38,807 bases of DNA from an uncultured Lachnospiraceae bacterium (GTDB lineage: Bacteria; Bacillota; Clostridia; Lachnospirales; Lachnospiraceae). The position numbers were made by a program, and so were the translations under genes. A model generated the notes under the pieces. That model saw only the letters and a program-made list of their open reading frames with translations. It did no database searches and was not told the origin of the DNA. Location of the stretch: assembly GCA_910579495.1 (NCBI GenBank), contig CAJTVD010000035.1, positions 1 to 38,807 of the forward strand, read 5' to 3'. Shown in pieces: positions 8,159 through 15,487 of the stretch (position 1 is its first letter; the number at the start of each line of letters is the position of its first letter).

Positions 8159-8605
8159 TCACTGATTAAAGTTTACGATGTTTTTATGGTTTAAAACAAA
8201 GTCATAGTAATTCAGGTCTTCTCTTTTGGTCCAGCCAATTTCTTTCCAGAACGCATTTCCAATATCGTTTTGGGTAAAGGCAATCAGCGACACTTTGCTG
8301 ACCCCTTCCTTTTCCAGGGCTTCCATGCAGTGGACCACCATGGTTTTTCCTATGCCCCGCATACGGTAGTTTTCATGGACGCACACGTGGTACAGGCACC
8401 CCCGCCTGCCGTCATGGCCGCAGAGAATGCTTCCCACGATTTTTCCCTCTTCCAGGGCTACCACGCTCATATCCGGGTTTCTTCTCAAAAACCGCCCTAC
8501 CCCCTCCCGGGAATCGTCCAGGCTCCGTATGGCAAACCCCTTAATGCTCATCCACAGGGCGTATACCCCCTCATAATCTTCTATGGTCATTTCCCTGACT
8601 GTCAT
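8159..8605 (-). CDS. GNAT family N-acetyltransferase, YpeA-like
   Basis: The 148-residue protein is a single GNAT domain that would transfer an acyl group from acetyl-CoA to an amine. It begins MTVREMTIEDYEGVYALW, has the beta-4 segment VVALEEGKIVGSILCG, and motif A reads VCVHENYRMRGIGKTMV (R-x-x-G-I-G-K, the pyrophosphate-binding loop). NDIGNAFWKEIGW is the typical C-terminal helix and strand. I chose the ATG at 8605 because GGGGAGG lies 7 nt upstream; the longer frame starts without a site in the spacer. It sits inside the arg cluster between prdX and argJ. It resembles the YpeA group more than known N-acetylglutamate synthases, so a role in arginine synthesis is possible but not shown. Confidence 0.8.
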   Translation of the reverse strand: MTVREMTIEDYEGVYALWMSIKGFAIRSLDDSREGVGRFLRRNPDMSVVALEEGKIVGSILCGHDGRRGCLYHVCVHENYRMRGIGKTMVVHCMEALEKEGVSKVSLIAFTQNDIGNAFWKEIGWTKREDLNYYDFVLNHKNIVNFNQ

Positions 8606-8620
8606 TCTTACACCTCCCCA

Positions 8621-8643
8621 TACCGCAGGCTCCCCCTGCGGTA
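8621..8643 (-). repeat. 8-bp stem hairpin upstream of the GNAT gene
   Basis: TACCGCAG (8621-8628) pairs exactly with CTGCGGTA (8636-8643) around a 7-nt loop. In the minus-strand mRNA the hairpin ends a few nucleotides before the GGGGAGG ribosome site of the GNAT gene, so it could affect processing or translation. No T-run follows. Confidence 0.5.
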
Positions 8644-8705
8644 CTGTTCCGTTAAACCGTCTACCCCTACGCCTGGGCTGGGGCATCCCGGCCTGCTGCC
8701 TTTTG

Positions 8706-9251
8706 CTAATCTGAAAGCGCTACCACCTGGTACCCATGGCCTGTCCAGGGAAGAAACTTTTCAAGCACATCCTTTGTATAAAGCCGCAGGCTTGCGGTGT
8801 TTACACAAGGGTGGCACCCTAAAAATTCTTCCTCCAGCACCGGGCGGTCGATGAGCAGTTTTACATGGTTGTGCTTATCGTTCATCAGCCCCATAACGCT
8901 TACTGCTCCCGGGGAAATGTGCAGGTACTTCTCCATATATTCCTCCGGCCCAAAGGAAAGCCTCGGGCTGCCAATCTGTTTGGACAGTTCCCCTGTCCTG
9001 AACCTTTTCTCCCCTGGCATCAGAAGCAGGTAAAACTGTGTTTTCTGGGCATTGCACAGAAACAGGTTTTTGCACATATGGATCCCCAGTGCCTGGTCCA
9101 TGCCCCTGCATGCCTCTATGGTGGCCACCGGCTTATGGTCCATCCGCTTAAAAGGAATGCCCAGCGCACCAAGAAGCCTGTACACTGCCATCTCCCTTGG
9201 AAGGCGCCCTTCTTCCACAGGAATGTCCTCATATAAAATCATTTGCTTCAT
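8706..9251 (-). CDS. prdX: prolyl-tRNA editing protein, PrdX/YbaK-like
   Basis: This family hydrolyses mischarged tRNA, typically alanyl-tRNA(Pro), and is a free-standing version of the ProRS insertion domain. The 181-residue product reads MAVYRLLGALGIPFKRMDHKP (about 21-41), then ATIEACRGMDQALGIHMCKNLFLCN, the conserved Lys in the MCKNLFL strand, LLLMPGEKRFRTGELSKQIGSPRLSFG and the GAVSVMGLMND strand. This layout matches the prolyl-tRNA-synthetase-associated domain group (PrdX/ProX). Its ATG overlaps the argC stop by 4 bp (ATGA), implying translational coupling. Placement inside an arginine cluster is unusual; no proline reductase gene is near, so the PrdX name is used only in the family sense. 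Confidence 0.85.
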   Translation of the reverse strand: MKQMILYEDIPVEEGRLPREMAVYRLLGALGIPFKRMDHKPVATIEACRGMDQALGIHMCKNLFLCNAQKTQFYLLLMPGEKRFRTGELSKQIGSPRLSFGPEEYMEKYLHISPGAVSVMGLMNDKHNHVKLLIDRPVLEEEFLGCHPCVNTASLRLYTKDVLEKFLPWTGHGYQVVALSD

Positions 9252-10195
9252 ATGGAAAGCCCCTTGCCCTCCTCACACCCCAGCATGATATTCAGGCACT
9301 GAATGGCTGCCCCGGAAGCGCCCTTCCCCAGATTGTCAAACCGGGCGCTTACCAGAATCCTTTCCTCATTCCCTGTCACAAAAAGCTCCATGCCGTCCCA
9401 GCCAGCCCGGAAGTTTGCCCCCAGGAAACCATTGTAATCTCCTTCGCTCCCAAAGGGCGCCACCTTTACCAGCTTTTCCTTTTGGTAATATTCCGTTAAA
9501 AAACTGTGTACTTTTTCCGGCGTCCCGGCCCCTAGGAGCATATCCCCATAAAGGGGGACCGTCAAAAGCATCCCACTGTAATAGTCGCATATCACCGGGG
9601 AAAACAGCGGTGCCCTTTCAATGCCTGTAACCTTCTGCATCTCCTTCAAATGCTTATGGTTCTGGGAAAGGGCATATTCCCTGGGCGCATCCAGCTCCCC
9701 CGGCCGGGCCGCCGCCTCATAGATCCCAATGGTTTTCTTCCCCGCGCCGCTGTAACCGGATAATGCAAAGGCTGACACCGGATAATCCCTGGGCAGGATC
9801 CCTCCCACAGTGAGGGGATAAACAATGGCGATAAATCCGCTGGCATAACACCCGGGCACTGCCACCCGGTTCCCTGTGCGTATCTTCTGCCTGTGCCCCT
9901 CAGACAATTCCGGGAAGCCATAGGCCCAGCCCTCCTTTGTCCTGTGGGCAGTGGAAGTATCTATAATTTTTACCTTTTCATTTTCAACCAGTGCCACTGA
10001 CTCCCTGGCCGCCTCATCCGGCAGGCACAGGAACACCACATCCGACTGGTTGATCAGGCGCCCCCTCTCTTTGCTGTCCTTGCGCAGCTCCGGCGCAATG
10101 GGAAGCAGCTCAATATCTTCCCTTCCCTGAAAACGCTCATGTATCCGCAGTCCCGTAGTCCCTTCGCTTCCATCAATAAATATTTTTGTCTTCAT
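9248..10195 (-). CDS. argC: N-acetyl-gamma-glutamyl-phosphate reductase
   Basis: ArgC reduces N-acetylglutamyl phosphate to the semialdehyde with NADPH. The 315-residue protein begins MKTKIFIDGSEGTTGLRIHERF, a Rossmann strand-loop-helix, has FLCLPDEAARES, and the nucleophile Cys in AVPGCYASGF (VPGCYASG rather than the NPGCYPT of the long form). That, with the short length, places it in the second ArgC family (about 310 residues). The C-terminal DNLGKGASGAAIQCLNIMLG is strongly conserved. I chose the second ATG (10195): GAGG is 6 nt upstream, while the ATG at 10207 has none. It is the first gene of the minus-strand arg cluster, with a promoter at 10382-10410 and a leader of about 180 nt. Confidence 0.94.
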   Translation of the reverse strand: MKTKIFIDGSEGTTGLRIHERFQGREDIELLPIAPELRKDSKERGRLINQSDVVFLCLPDEAARESVALVENEKVKIIDTSTAHRTKEGWAYGFPELSEGHRQKIRTGNRVAVPGCYASGFIAIVYPLTVGGILPRDYPVSAFALSGYSGAGKKTIGIYEAAARPGELDAPREYALSQNHKHLKEMQKVTGIERAPLFSPVICDYYSGMLLTVPLYGDMLLGAGTPEKVHSFLTEYYQKEKLVKVAPFGSEGDYNGFLGANFRAGWDGMELFVTGNEERILVSARFDNLGKGASGAAIQCLNIMLGCEEGKGLSI

Positions 10196-10229
10196 TATTT
10201 TCCTCATTTCTGCACCGCCCTGTTATACA

Positions 10230-10265
10230 CAGGCATGAATGCCTGCCAGGCCCAGGGCCAGGCAG
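10230..10265 (-). promoter_or_regulatory. two overlapping hairpins in the argC leader
   Basis: CAGGCAT (10230-10236) pairs with ATGCCTG (10239-10245). A 23-bp near-perfect palindrome (CTGCCAGGCCC, A, GGGCCAGGCAG; one mismatched pair) covers 10243-10265. The two share 10243-10245, so they cannot both form completely. They lie 35-70 nt before the argC start. No T-box sequence was found, so any switch role is speculative. Confidence 0.4.
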
Positions 10266-10381
10266 CAGGGCTGGGCTGTACAAAATTTTTACTGGAATTT
10301 GCCCTTATCAATCATACTCTCTCCCGCCCAAAATCTCAACCGTAAAATCTTCCCGGGCCATCCAGGGGGAGGCATTGCATT

Positions 10382-10410
10382 ATCATACATTATTTATGCA
10401 TATTATGCAA
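10382..10410 (-). promoter_or_regulatory. promoter for the argC operon
   Basis: On the minus strand TTGCAT (10405-10410) and TATGAT (10382-10387) are separated by exactly 17 bp. The -10 box matches 5 of 6. A likely ArgR half-site pair (TTTATGCA and ATGCAATA) covers the spacer and -35 box, as expected for arginine repression. Confidence 0.6.
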
Positions 10411-10478
10411 TACTTTTTGCTGTTTCCCTTATAAAATTCAGATTGTTCTTTTATTTATGCAAAAATGGGTATTGCAAT
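10390..10478. promoter_or_regulatory. putative ArgR operators between argC and argG
   Basis: The 11-mer TTATTTATGCA occurs at 10390-10400 and again at 10451-10461, 61 bp apart. Each copy is followed by a second half-like sequence (ATGCAATA at 10405-10412; TATTGCAA at 10470-10477). The A/T-rich ATGCA-type half-sites resemble the ARG boxes bound by Firmicutes ArgR/AhrC. One copy overlaps the argC promoter, the other the -35 box of argG. The spacing is close to six helical turns, which would suit a hexameric repressor binding both. No argR gene is in the window. Confidence 0.5.
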
Positions 10479-10500
10479 TTGAAGAAAACTATTGTATATT
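10472..10500 (+). promoter_or_regulatory. promoter for argG
   Basis: TTGCAA (10472-10477) is followed after 17 bp by TATATT (10495-10500), matching 4 and 5 of 6 consensus positions. Transcription would start near 10507, about 50 nt before the argG ATG. Confidence 0.6.
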
Positions 10501-10556
10501 GTCATAGGAAAATACAAGAAACGCTAACGAAAACATCCTATGGGAGGCATTTTATT

Positions 10557-11777
10557 ATGAAAGAAAAAGTTGTTTTGGCTTACTCCGGGGGGCTTGACAC
10601 CACAGCGATCATCCCCTGGCTGAAGGAAAACTTTGATTATGAAGTAATCTGTGTCTGCATTGACTGCGGGCAGGGGGAAGAACTGGACGGCCTGGAAGAG
10701 CGTGCCAAATTCTGCGGCGCTGAAAAATTATACATACTGGACGTAATAGACGAGTTCTGCGATGAATACATTGTCCCCTGTGTACAGGCACACGCCGTAT
10801 ATGAAAACAAATACCTTCTGGGGACTTCCATGGCAAGGCCGCTGATCGCCAAAAAGCTGGTGGAAATCGCCCGCAAGGAAGGCGCTGCCGCAATCTGCCA
10901 TGGGGCTACCGGCAAGGGGAATGACCAGATCCGTTTCGAGCTTGGCATCAAAGCCCTGGCACCGGATTTGAAAATCATCGCCCCCTGGCGGAACGACAAG
11001 TGGAAAATGGATTCCAGGGAATCGGAAATTGCCTACTGCAAGGCCCATGGCATTGACCTTCCCTTCTCCGCGGATTCCAGCTACAGCCGTGACCGGAACC
11101 TGTGGCATATCAGCCATGAAGGCTTAGAGCTGGAAGACCCCGGCAGCGAGCCCAATTACGGGCATCTGCTGGTACTTGGGACCACTCCCGAAAAGGCACC
11201 CAATGAAGGGGAATATGTTGCCATGGCTTTTGAAAAGGGGATCCCCGTTTCCATCAACGGCAAAAAAATGAAGGTTTCTGACATTATCCGGGAGCTGAAC
11301 GCACTAGGCGGCAAGCACGGCATAGGCATTGTGGACATCGTGGAGAACAGGGTTGTGGGCATGAAGTCCAGGGGCGTATATGAGACTCCCGGCGGAACCA
11401 TCCTTTATGAGGCCCACCAGCAGCTGGAAGAGCTGATCCTTGACCGGGATACCTATGCGGCGAAAATAGATATGGGAAACAAACTGTCCCAGATTGTATA
11501 CGAGGGCAAGTGGTTTTCACCTTTAAGGGAAGCCGTGCAGGCTTTCATCACCTCCACCCAGCAGTATGTCACAGGGGAAGTGAAGTTTAAGCTCTACAAA
11601 GGCAACATCATCAAGGCTGGCACTACCTCCCCTTACTCTCTGTATAATGAAACCATTGCCTCCTTCACCACAGGGGACTTATACGACCATCACGACGCAG
11701 AGGGCTTCATCAACCTGTTTGGGCTCTCCACCAAAGTCCGGGCTTTGAAAATGCAGGAAAACGGGAATCTGGAATAG
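10557..11777 (+). CDS. argG: argininosuccinate synthase
   Basis: ArgG joins citrulline and aspartate using ATP to form argininosuccinate. The 406-residue protein has the PP-loop ATP site VVLAYSGGLDTTAIIPWL at its start, CHGATGKGNDQIRFELG near 115-131, IIAPWRNDKW, LWHISHEGLELEDP and the C-terminal tetramer region. The open frame extends 106 codons further upstream, but the ATG at 10557 is right: the protein family starts here and GGGAGG lies 9 nt before it. It is divergent from argC across a shared control region. argF and argH are not in the window. The DUF1294 gene starts 9 bp after its stop and is probably co-transcribed. Confidence 0.97.
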   Translation: MKEKVVLAYSGGLDTTAIIPWLKENFDYEVICVCIDCGQGEELDGLEERAKFCGAEKLYILDVIDEFCDEYIVPCVQAHAVYENKYLLGTSMARPLIAKKLVEIARKEGAAAICHGATGKGNDQIRFELGIKALAPDLKIIAPWRNDKWKMDSRESEIAYCKAHGIDLPFSADSSYSRDRNLWHISHEGLELEDPGSEPNYGHLLVLGTTPEKAPNEGEYVAMAFEKGIPVSINGKKMKVSDIIRELNALGGKHGIGIVDIVENRVVGMKSRGVYETPGGTILYEAHQQLEELILDRDTYAAKIDMGNKLSQIVYEGKWFSPLREAVQAFITSTQQYVTGEVKFKLYKGNIIKAGTTSPYSLYNETIASFTTGDLYDHHDAEGFINLFGLSTKVRALKMQENGNLE

Positions 11778-11786
11778 GGTGTTTCT

Positions 11787-12080
11787 ATGGATGTGATCAC
11801 CCTTTTACTGGCCTATATTTTGGCAGTTAACCTTGCAGGCTTTGTGCTTATGGGCGTGGATAAGTACAAAGCCAGAAAAAGGGCCTTCCGTATTCCGGAA
11901 GCCACCCTTTTTATTGTTGCCATCATCGGCGGAAGCGTTGGTTCCATTCTTGGAATGTATGTTTTCCGCCACAAAACCCAGCGCCGTAAGTTTATCTATG
12001 GAATGCCTTTCATTTTAATCCTCCAGATAGCGCTGGCAATTGCTTTCCTCCGCGCACCTATCGAAATATCATTCATTTAG
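11787..12080 (+). CDS. DUF1294 family membrane protein
   Basis: The 97-residue protein has three hydrophobic segments (about 3-23, 38-60, 73-91). It carries the DUF1294 core GVDKYKARKRAFRIPEATLFIVAIIGGSVGSILGMYVFRHKTQRRKF, near full length for the family. DUF1294 proteins are small inner-membrane proteins of unknown function, sometimes attached to a cold-shock domain, which is absent here. It follows argG by 9 bp and is followed by two strong hairpins, so it ends the argG transcript. Confidence 0.88.
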   Translation: MDVITLLLAYILAVNLAGFVLMGVDKYKARKRAFRIPEATLFIVAIIGGSVGSILGMYVFRHKTQRRKFIYGMPFILILQIALAIAFLRAPIEISFI

Positions 12081-12101
12081 AGGGGAACTCCCCTGTACCA
12101 A

Positions 12102-12141
12102 AAAACGCCTGGCGGCTGCTTGTCCCTGCCCCAGGCGTTTT
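12102..12141 (+). terminator. intrinsic terminator after argG-DUF1294
   Basis: AAAACGCCTGG (12102-12112) pairs perfectly with CCAGGCGTTTT (12131-12141). The T-run at the 3' side fits termination of plus-strand transcripts; the A-run on the other side would also serve the converging degV transcript. Confidence 0.8.
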
Positions 12142-12144
12142 GCC

Positions 12145-12177
12145 ATAAAGGGCGGCCCCCAAAGAGCCGCCCTTTAT
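12145..12177. terminator. second, bidirectional terminator hairpin
   Basis: ATAAAGGGCGGC (12145-12156) pairs perfectly over 12 bp with GCCGCCCTTTAT (12166-12177), with a 9-nt loop and TTT/AAA flanks on both sides. It stands between the convergent DUF1294 and DegV genes and ends 14 bp beyond the DegV stop. Confidence 0.75.
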
Positions 12178-12191
12178 TTGGGTAAAAATCC

Positions 12192-13034
12192 CTACAGTGT
12201 GACTATGACCCCGCCGTCGTTGGCATACATGCTGCTGACGCCTTTGGTATCCATAATCAGCACATCCTTTACCTTGATTTTGGCAAGGATCATTTCCTTT
12301 ACGCTCTCCGCCCTGTCAGGGCAATTACAATGGGTGATCATCAGCGCCTTTTCCTCAGGGTGCACCGCTTCCTTCGCAACGGCCTCCGCCATTTTCGCCA
12401 GGGCTTTTTTAATCCCCACTGCCTGTCCCAGCTGGATAATTTCCCCGGCATCTGCCCCCATCACTGGCTTGATGCTTAAAGTAGATGCCACCAGTGCCTT
12501 GATGCCGGACAGCCGGCCGTTCTTACGCAAAGTCTCCAGATTGTCCAGCACAAAATAAGTATGCATATTGTCCCTGTATGCAATCAGCTTCTGGCAGATT
12601 TCCTCAAAGGGAAGCCCTTCTTCAGCCCACTGTACCGCCCGGAAGGCAAGCTGTGTCTCACCGCAGCTTGCAGAATGGGAGTCGCAGACGAAAATATTTT
12701 TTTCCCCAAATTCTTCATGGTAGAGCTTCTTCCCCAGCTCCGCACTGTTATAGCTTCCGCTTAACTTGGAGGATAAGGTAAAAACAAAGACAGTTTCCGC
12801 CTCTGTCCTGTAAGCCTCCTTAAACTTATCAGGAGAGGGACAGGAGGATTTGGGGCACTCAGGACAGGCCGCCACCTTCCTTAAAAACTGCCCCTGGTCA
12901 AAACTTTCATCATCCATGATCAGCTCGCCGCCTACCTCCAGCCCCAATGCAATTCTCTCAAAACGGGAATCCTCCCTGTATTTCTCCGGAAACTCACAGC
13001 AACTGTCCGCTATTATTTTGTAACTCATACTCAC
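12192..13034 (-). CDS. DegV family fatty-acid binding protein
   Basis: DegV (FakB-type) proteins bind a fatty acid and present it to a FakA-like kinase. The product of about 280 residues starts SMSYKIIADSCCEFP, has VFVFTLSSKLSGSYNSA (the TLSSKLSGTYNSA signature), the helix-rich DSHSASCGETQLA region, VLDNLETLRKNGRLSG and IKPVMGADAGEI. The start is uncertain. A GTG at 13034 has GGAGG 9 nt upstream and is preferred; the ATG at 13028 is two codons later; an ATG at 13079 has no site and would add 15 residues absent from the family. A good promoter lies just upstream. It converges on the argG transcript. Confidence 0.9.
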   Translation of the reverse strand: MSMSYKIIADSCCEFPEKYREDSRFERIALGLEVGGELIMDDESFDQGQFLRKVAACPECPKSSCPSPDKFKEAYRTEAETVFVFTLSSKLSGSYNSAELGKKLYHEEFGEKNIFVCDSHSASCGETQLAFRAVQWAEEGLPFEEICQKLIAYRDNMHTYFVLDNLETLRKNGRLSGIKALVASTLSIKPVMGADAGEIIQLGQAVGIKKALAKMAEAVAKEAVHPEEKALMITHCNCPDRAESVKEMILAKIKVKDVLIMDTKGVSSMYANDGGVIVTL

Positions 13035-13103
13035 CGCACTTAACCTCCAAAACCACTTCATGTATTTATCTGTCGCCATAACACATAGTTTTCATTACTA
13101 CTT

Positions 13104-13132
13104 ATAATAACATATAGTCCCCAAAATGTAAA
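13104..13132 (-). promoter_or_regulatory. promoter for degV gene
   Basis: Minus-strand TTTACA (13127-13132) and TATTAT (13104-13109) are separated by exactly 17 bp, each matching consensus at 5 of 6 positions. Transcription would start near 13097. Confidence 0.65.
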
Positions 13133-13192
13133 GGCGTAATCCTGGAAATCAATATCCCCCAGATAAATGATATCCGTATATGGGTATTCTTA

Positions 13193-13221
13193 TTGACACT
13201 CACCTTAATAAGTACTAAAAT
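13193..13221 (+). promoter_or_regulatory. strong promoter for malic enzyme
   Basis: A perfect TTGACA (13193-13198) is followed after 17 bp by TAAAAT (13216-13221), which matches 5 of 6. It lies about 50 bp before the malic enzyme ATG and is the best promoter match I see in the window. Confidence 0.8.
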
Positions 13222-13276
13222 ACTAAAATCCAATGTAATTCCTGAAAATTATTGATATAAAGCGAGGTTCATCCAT

Positions 13277-14428
13277 ATGACTACAAACGAAAAAGCATTG
13301 CTGCTCCACCAACAGTGGAACGGAAAGCTTGAAACCCTCTCCAAATCCCCTGTAAAATCCAGGGAAGACTTATCCCTTGCCTATACCCCCGGCGTGGCGG
13401 AGCCCTGCAAGGTGATTGCCCAAGATAAGGAGGCAGCTTATAAATACACCATGAAGGCCAACACCGTGGCGGTGGTTTCCGACGGCAGCGCCGTACTTGG
13501 CCTTGGCAACATCGGCCCCTGGGCCGCAATGCCTGTGATGGAAGGGAAGGCGGTACTCTTTAAAGAATTCGGCGGCGTCAATGCAGTCCCCATCTGCCTT
13601 GACACCCAGGACACGGAGGAAATCATCAAGACAGTGACCTACCTTGCCCCGGGCTTTGGGGGCATTAACCTGGAGGACATCAGCGCCCCCCGGTGCTTTG
13701 AGATTGAGCGGCGGCTAAAGGAAATCCTGGATATCCCCGTCTTCCATGATGACCAGCACGGCACTGCCATCGTTGTCCTGGCAGGTATCATCAATGCACT
13801 GAAAGTGGTTGGAAAGAAGAAAGAACACTGCCAGGTGGTGGTGAATGGGGCGGGCAGTGCCGGGGTGGCAATCACAAAACTGCTCCTTACCTATGGCTTT
13901 TCCCACATTCTTATGTGCGACAAGGCAGGTATCCTGTGCAAGGACACGCCGGGGCTTAACTGGATGCAGCAGGAAATGACCAATGCCACCAACCTGGAAG
14001 GTAAAACAGGTACCCTGGCCGAAGCCCTTATGGGGGCGGATATCTTTGTAGGCGTATCTGCGCCCAATATCGTAACCCCGGAAATGGTTTCTTCGATGAA
14101 TAAGGATTCCATTTTGTTTGCCATGGCCAACCCCGTGCCGGAAATCATGCCCGGCCTTGCCAAAAAGGCAGGGGCAAGGGTAGTCGGCACCGGGCGCAGC
14201 GATTTTCCCAACCAGATAAATAATGTGGTGGCTTTCCCGGGCATTTTCAAAGGGGCACTGGAAGGGCGGGCAACCCAGATCACAGAGGAAATGAAACTGG
14301 CAGCGGCAGAGGCGATCGCCTCCCTGGTTCCCCAGGAGGAACTCAGCGAGGACAACATCATGCCCGAGGCTTTCAATCCCAAAGTGGCGGAGCTTGTGGC
14401 GGACGCAGTGAAATCCCATATCAGGTAA
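13277..14428 (+). CDS. NAD(P)-dependent malic enzyme
   Basis: Malic enzyme decarboxylates malate to pyruvate and CO2, reducing NAD(P). The 383-residue protein is the short bacterial form without a phosphotransacetylase-like tail. Visible landmarks: SLAYTPGVAEPCKVI (about 33-47; catalytic Tyr), TVAVVSDGSAVLGLGNIGP, catalytic Lys in PVMEGKAVLFKEFGG, the metal-binding INLEDISAPRCFEIE and FHDDQHGTAIVVLAG, and a Rossmann site QVVVNGAGSAGVAITKLL. A GAGG site lies 9 nt before the ATG. Cofactor preference is not decided here. The radical SAM gene starts 5 bp after the stop, so the two are co-transcribed. Confidence 0.95.
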   Translation: MTTNEKALLLHQQWNGKLETLSKSPVKSREDLSLAYTPGVAEPCKVIAQDKEAAYKYTMKANTVAVVSDGSAVLGLGNIGPWAAMPVMEGKAVLFKEFGGVNAVPICLDTQDTEEIIKTVTYLAPGFGGINLEDISAPRCFEIERRLKEILDIPVFHDDQHGTAIVVLAGIINALKVVGKKKEHCQVVVNGAGSAGVAITKLLLTYGFSHILMCDKAGILCKDTPGLNWMQQEMTNATNLEGKTGTLAEALMGADIFVGVSAPNIVTPEMVSSMNKDSILFAMANPVPEIMPGLAKKAGARVVGTGRSDFPNQINNVVAFPGIFKGALEGRATQITEEMKLAAAEAIASLVPQEELSEDNIMPEAFNPKVAELVADAVKSHIR

Positions 14429-14433
14429 GGCAT

Positions 14434-15462
14434 ATGCCGCATTCTGTAAACTGGCATGGCAAGCCTTATTACTCCCTGGATGCCTACTGCAAAAATACCT
14501 ATGGGGAAAAGCTTTGGAAAGTATCCTTAAACGCTGGCTTATCCTGCCCCAACCGGGACGGGAGCCTGGGCAGCCGGGGGTGTATTTTCTGCAGCGGCGG
14601 GGGGAGCGGGGATTTCGCCGTCCCCTTTTACGCCCCGCCCTCTTCCGGGCCCTTTGGCAATGGAAATGCCTTTGAGCTGGCATGCCAAGAAAGCCTGGCT
14701 ATGATATCACGGAAAAATACCGGGCAGAAGTATATCCCATACTTCCAGGCCTTCACCAACACCTACGGCCCTGTCCCCTATCTGGAAAGGATCTACCGGC
14801 TTGCCCTCTCCCACCCCTTAACGGCGGGAATTTCCATCGCTACCAGGCCAGACTGTTTGCCGGGGCCTGTGATGGCGCTTCTTTCAAAGCTAAAGGCAGA
14901 GTATGCCCCCAAATTTATCTGGGTGGAGCTGGGGCTGCAGACAATCCACGCCCCTTCCGCCGCCTTTATCCGGCGGGGCTATCCCCTCTCCTGCTTTGAT
15001 GAGGGGCTCTCTAAGCTGTGCCATGCCGGGATCCCCGCCGTCGCCCATGTAATCCTGGGACTGCCCGGTGAGACAAGGGAGGACATGCTCTCCACCATCC
15101 GGTACTTAAACAGCAAAGGCCCCTGGGGCATTAAGCTCCAGTTATTGCATATTTTAAAGGATACAGACCTGGGCAGGCTCTGGGAAACAGACCCGGCTTC
15201 CTGCGGCTCCTTCCCCACTGCCGGAGAATACCTGGAGGCGCTGATAGGTTGCCTGGAACAGCTCCGGCCGGACATGGTGGTGCACCGGGTAACAGGGGAT
15301 GCCCCCAAAAACCTGCTTCTTGCCCCCAAGTGGAGCGGCAGCAAGCGTTATGTATTAAACCTGCTCCATAAGTGTATGAAAGAGCGCGGCTCCTTCCAGG
15401 GCAAATATTACAGGCAGGGGCAAAATGCTTCTTTGCCCCTGCCTGTACCTGGCAACCTGTAA
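14434..15462 (+). CDS. TIGR01212/YhcC-like radical SAM protein
   Basis: The 342-residue protein matches the YhcC group of radical SAM enzymes. The cluster motif is CPNRDGSLGSRGCIFC (CX11CX2C, about residues 35-50), the spacing typical of this group rather than the common CX3CX2C. It is preceded by KLWKVSLNAGLS and followed by YFQAFTNTYGPVPYLERIY, the glycine-rich GISIATRPDCL and the conserved WVELGLQTIHAPSAAFIRRGY. Near the end are VVHRVTGDAPKNLLLAPKW and a basic C-terminal region. The enzyme is thought to act on RNA or a small molecule; the substrate is not firmly known. The ATG at 14434 has AAGG close upstream and is nearly coupled to the malic enzyme stop. Confidence 0.92.
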   Translation: MPHSVNWHGKPYYSLDAYCKNTYGEKLWKVSLNAGLSCPNRDGSLGSRGCIFCSGGGSGDFAVPFYAPPSSGPFGNGNAFELACQESLAMISRKNTGQKYIPYFQAFTNTYGPVPYLERIYRLALSHPLTAGISIATRPDCLPGPVMALLSKLKAEYAPKFIWVELGLQTIHAPSAAFIRRGYPLSCFDEGLSKLCHAGIPAVAHVILGLPGETREDMLSTIRYLNSKGPWGIKLQLLHILKDTDLGRLWETDPASCGSFPTAGEYLEALIGCLEQLRPDMVVHRVTGDAPKNLLLAPKWSGSKRYVLNLLHKCMKERGSFQGKYYRQGQNASLPLPVPGNL

Positions 15463-15487
15463 GCGATAATAGAAAGGATGAAAGACC

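Noticed and set aside
7225..8169. 314-codon open frame on the plus strand opposite argJ
   Set aside because: It is a shadow of argJ in the opposite frame, has unusual His/Cys-rich composition and matches no family.
10196..10380. T-box or arginine riboswitch in the argC leader
   Set aside because: No T-box core (AGGGTGGNACCGCG) and no known riboswitch motif; only simple hairpins were seen.
10239..10556. N-terminal extension of argG by 106 codons
   Set aside because: It crosses the divergent promoter and operator region, and the family start with GGGAGG is at 10557.
13715..14683. 322-codon open frame on the minus strand opposite malic enzyme
   Set aside because: It is an antisense shadow of malic enzyme and the start of the radical SAM gene; composition is not protein-like.
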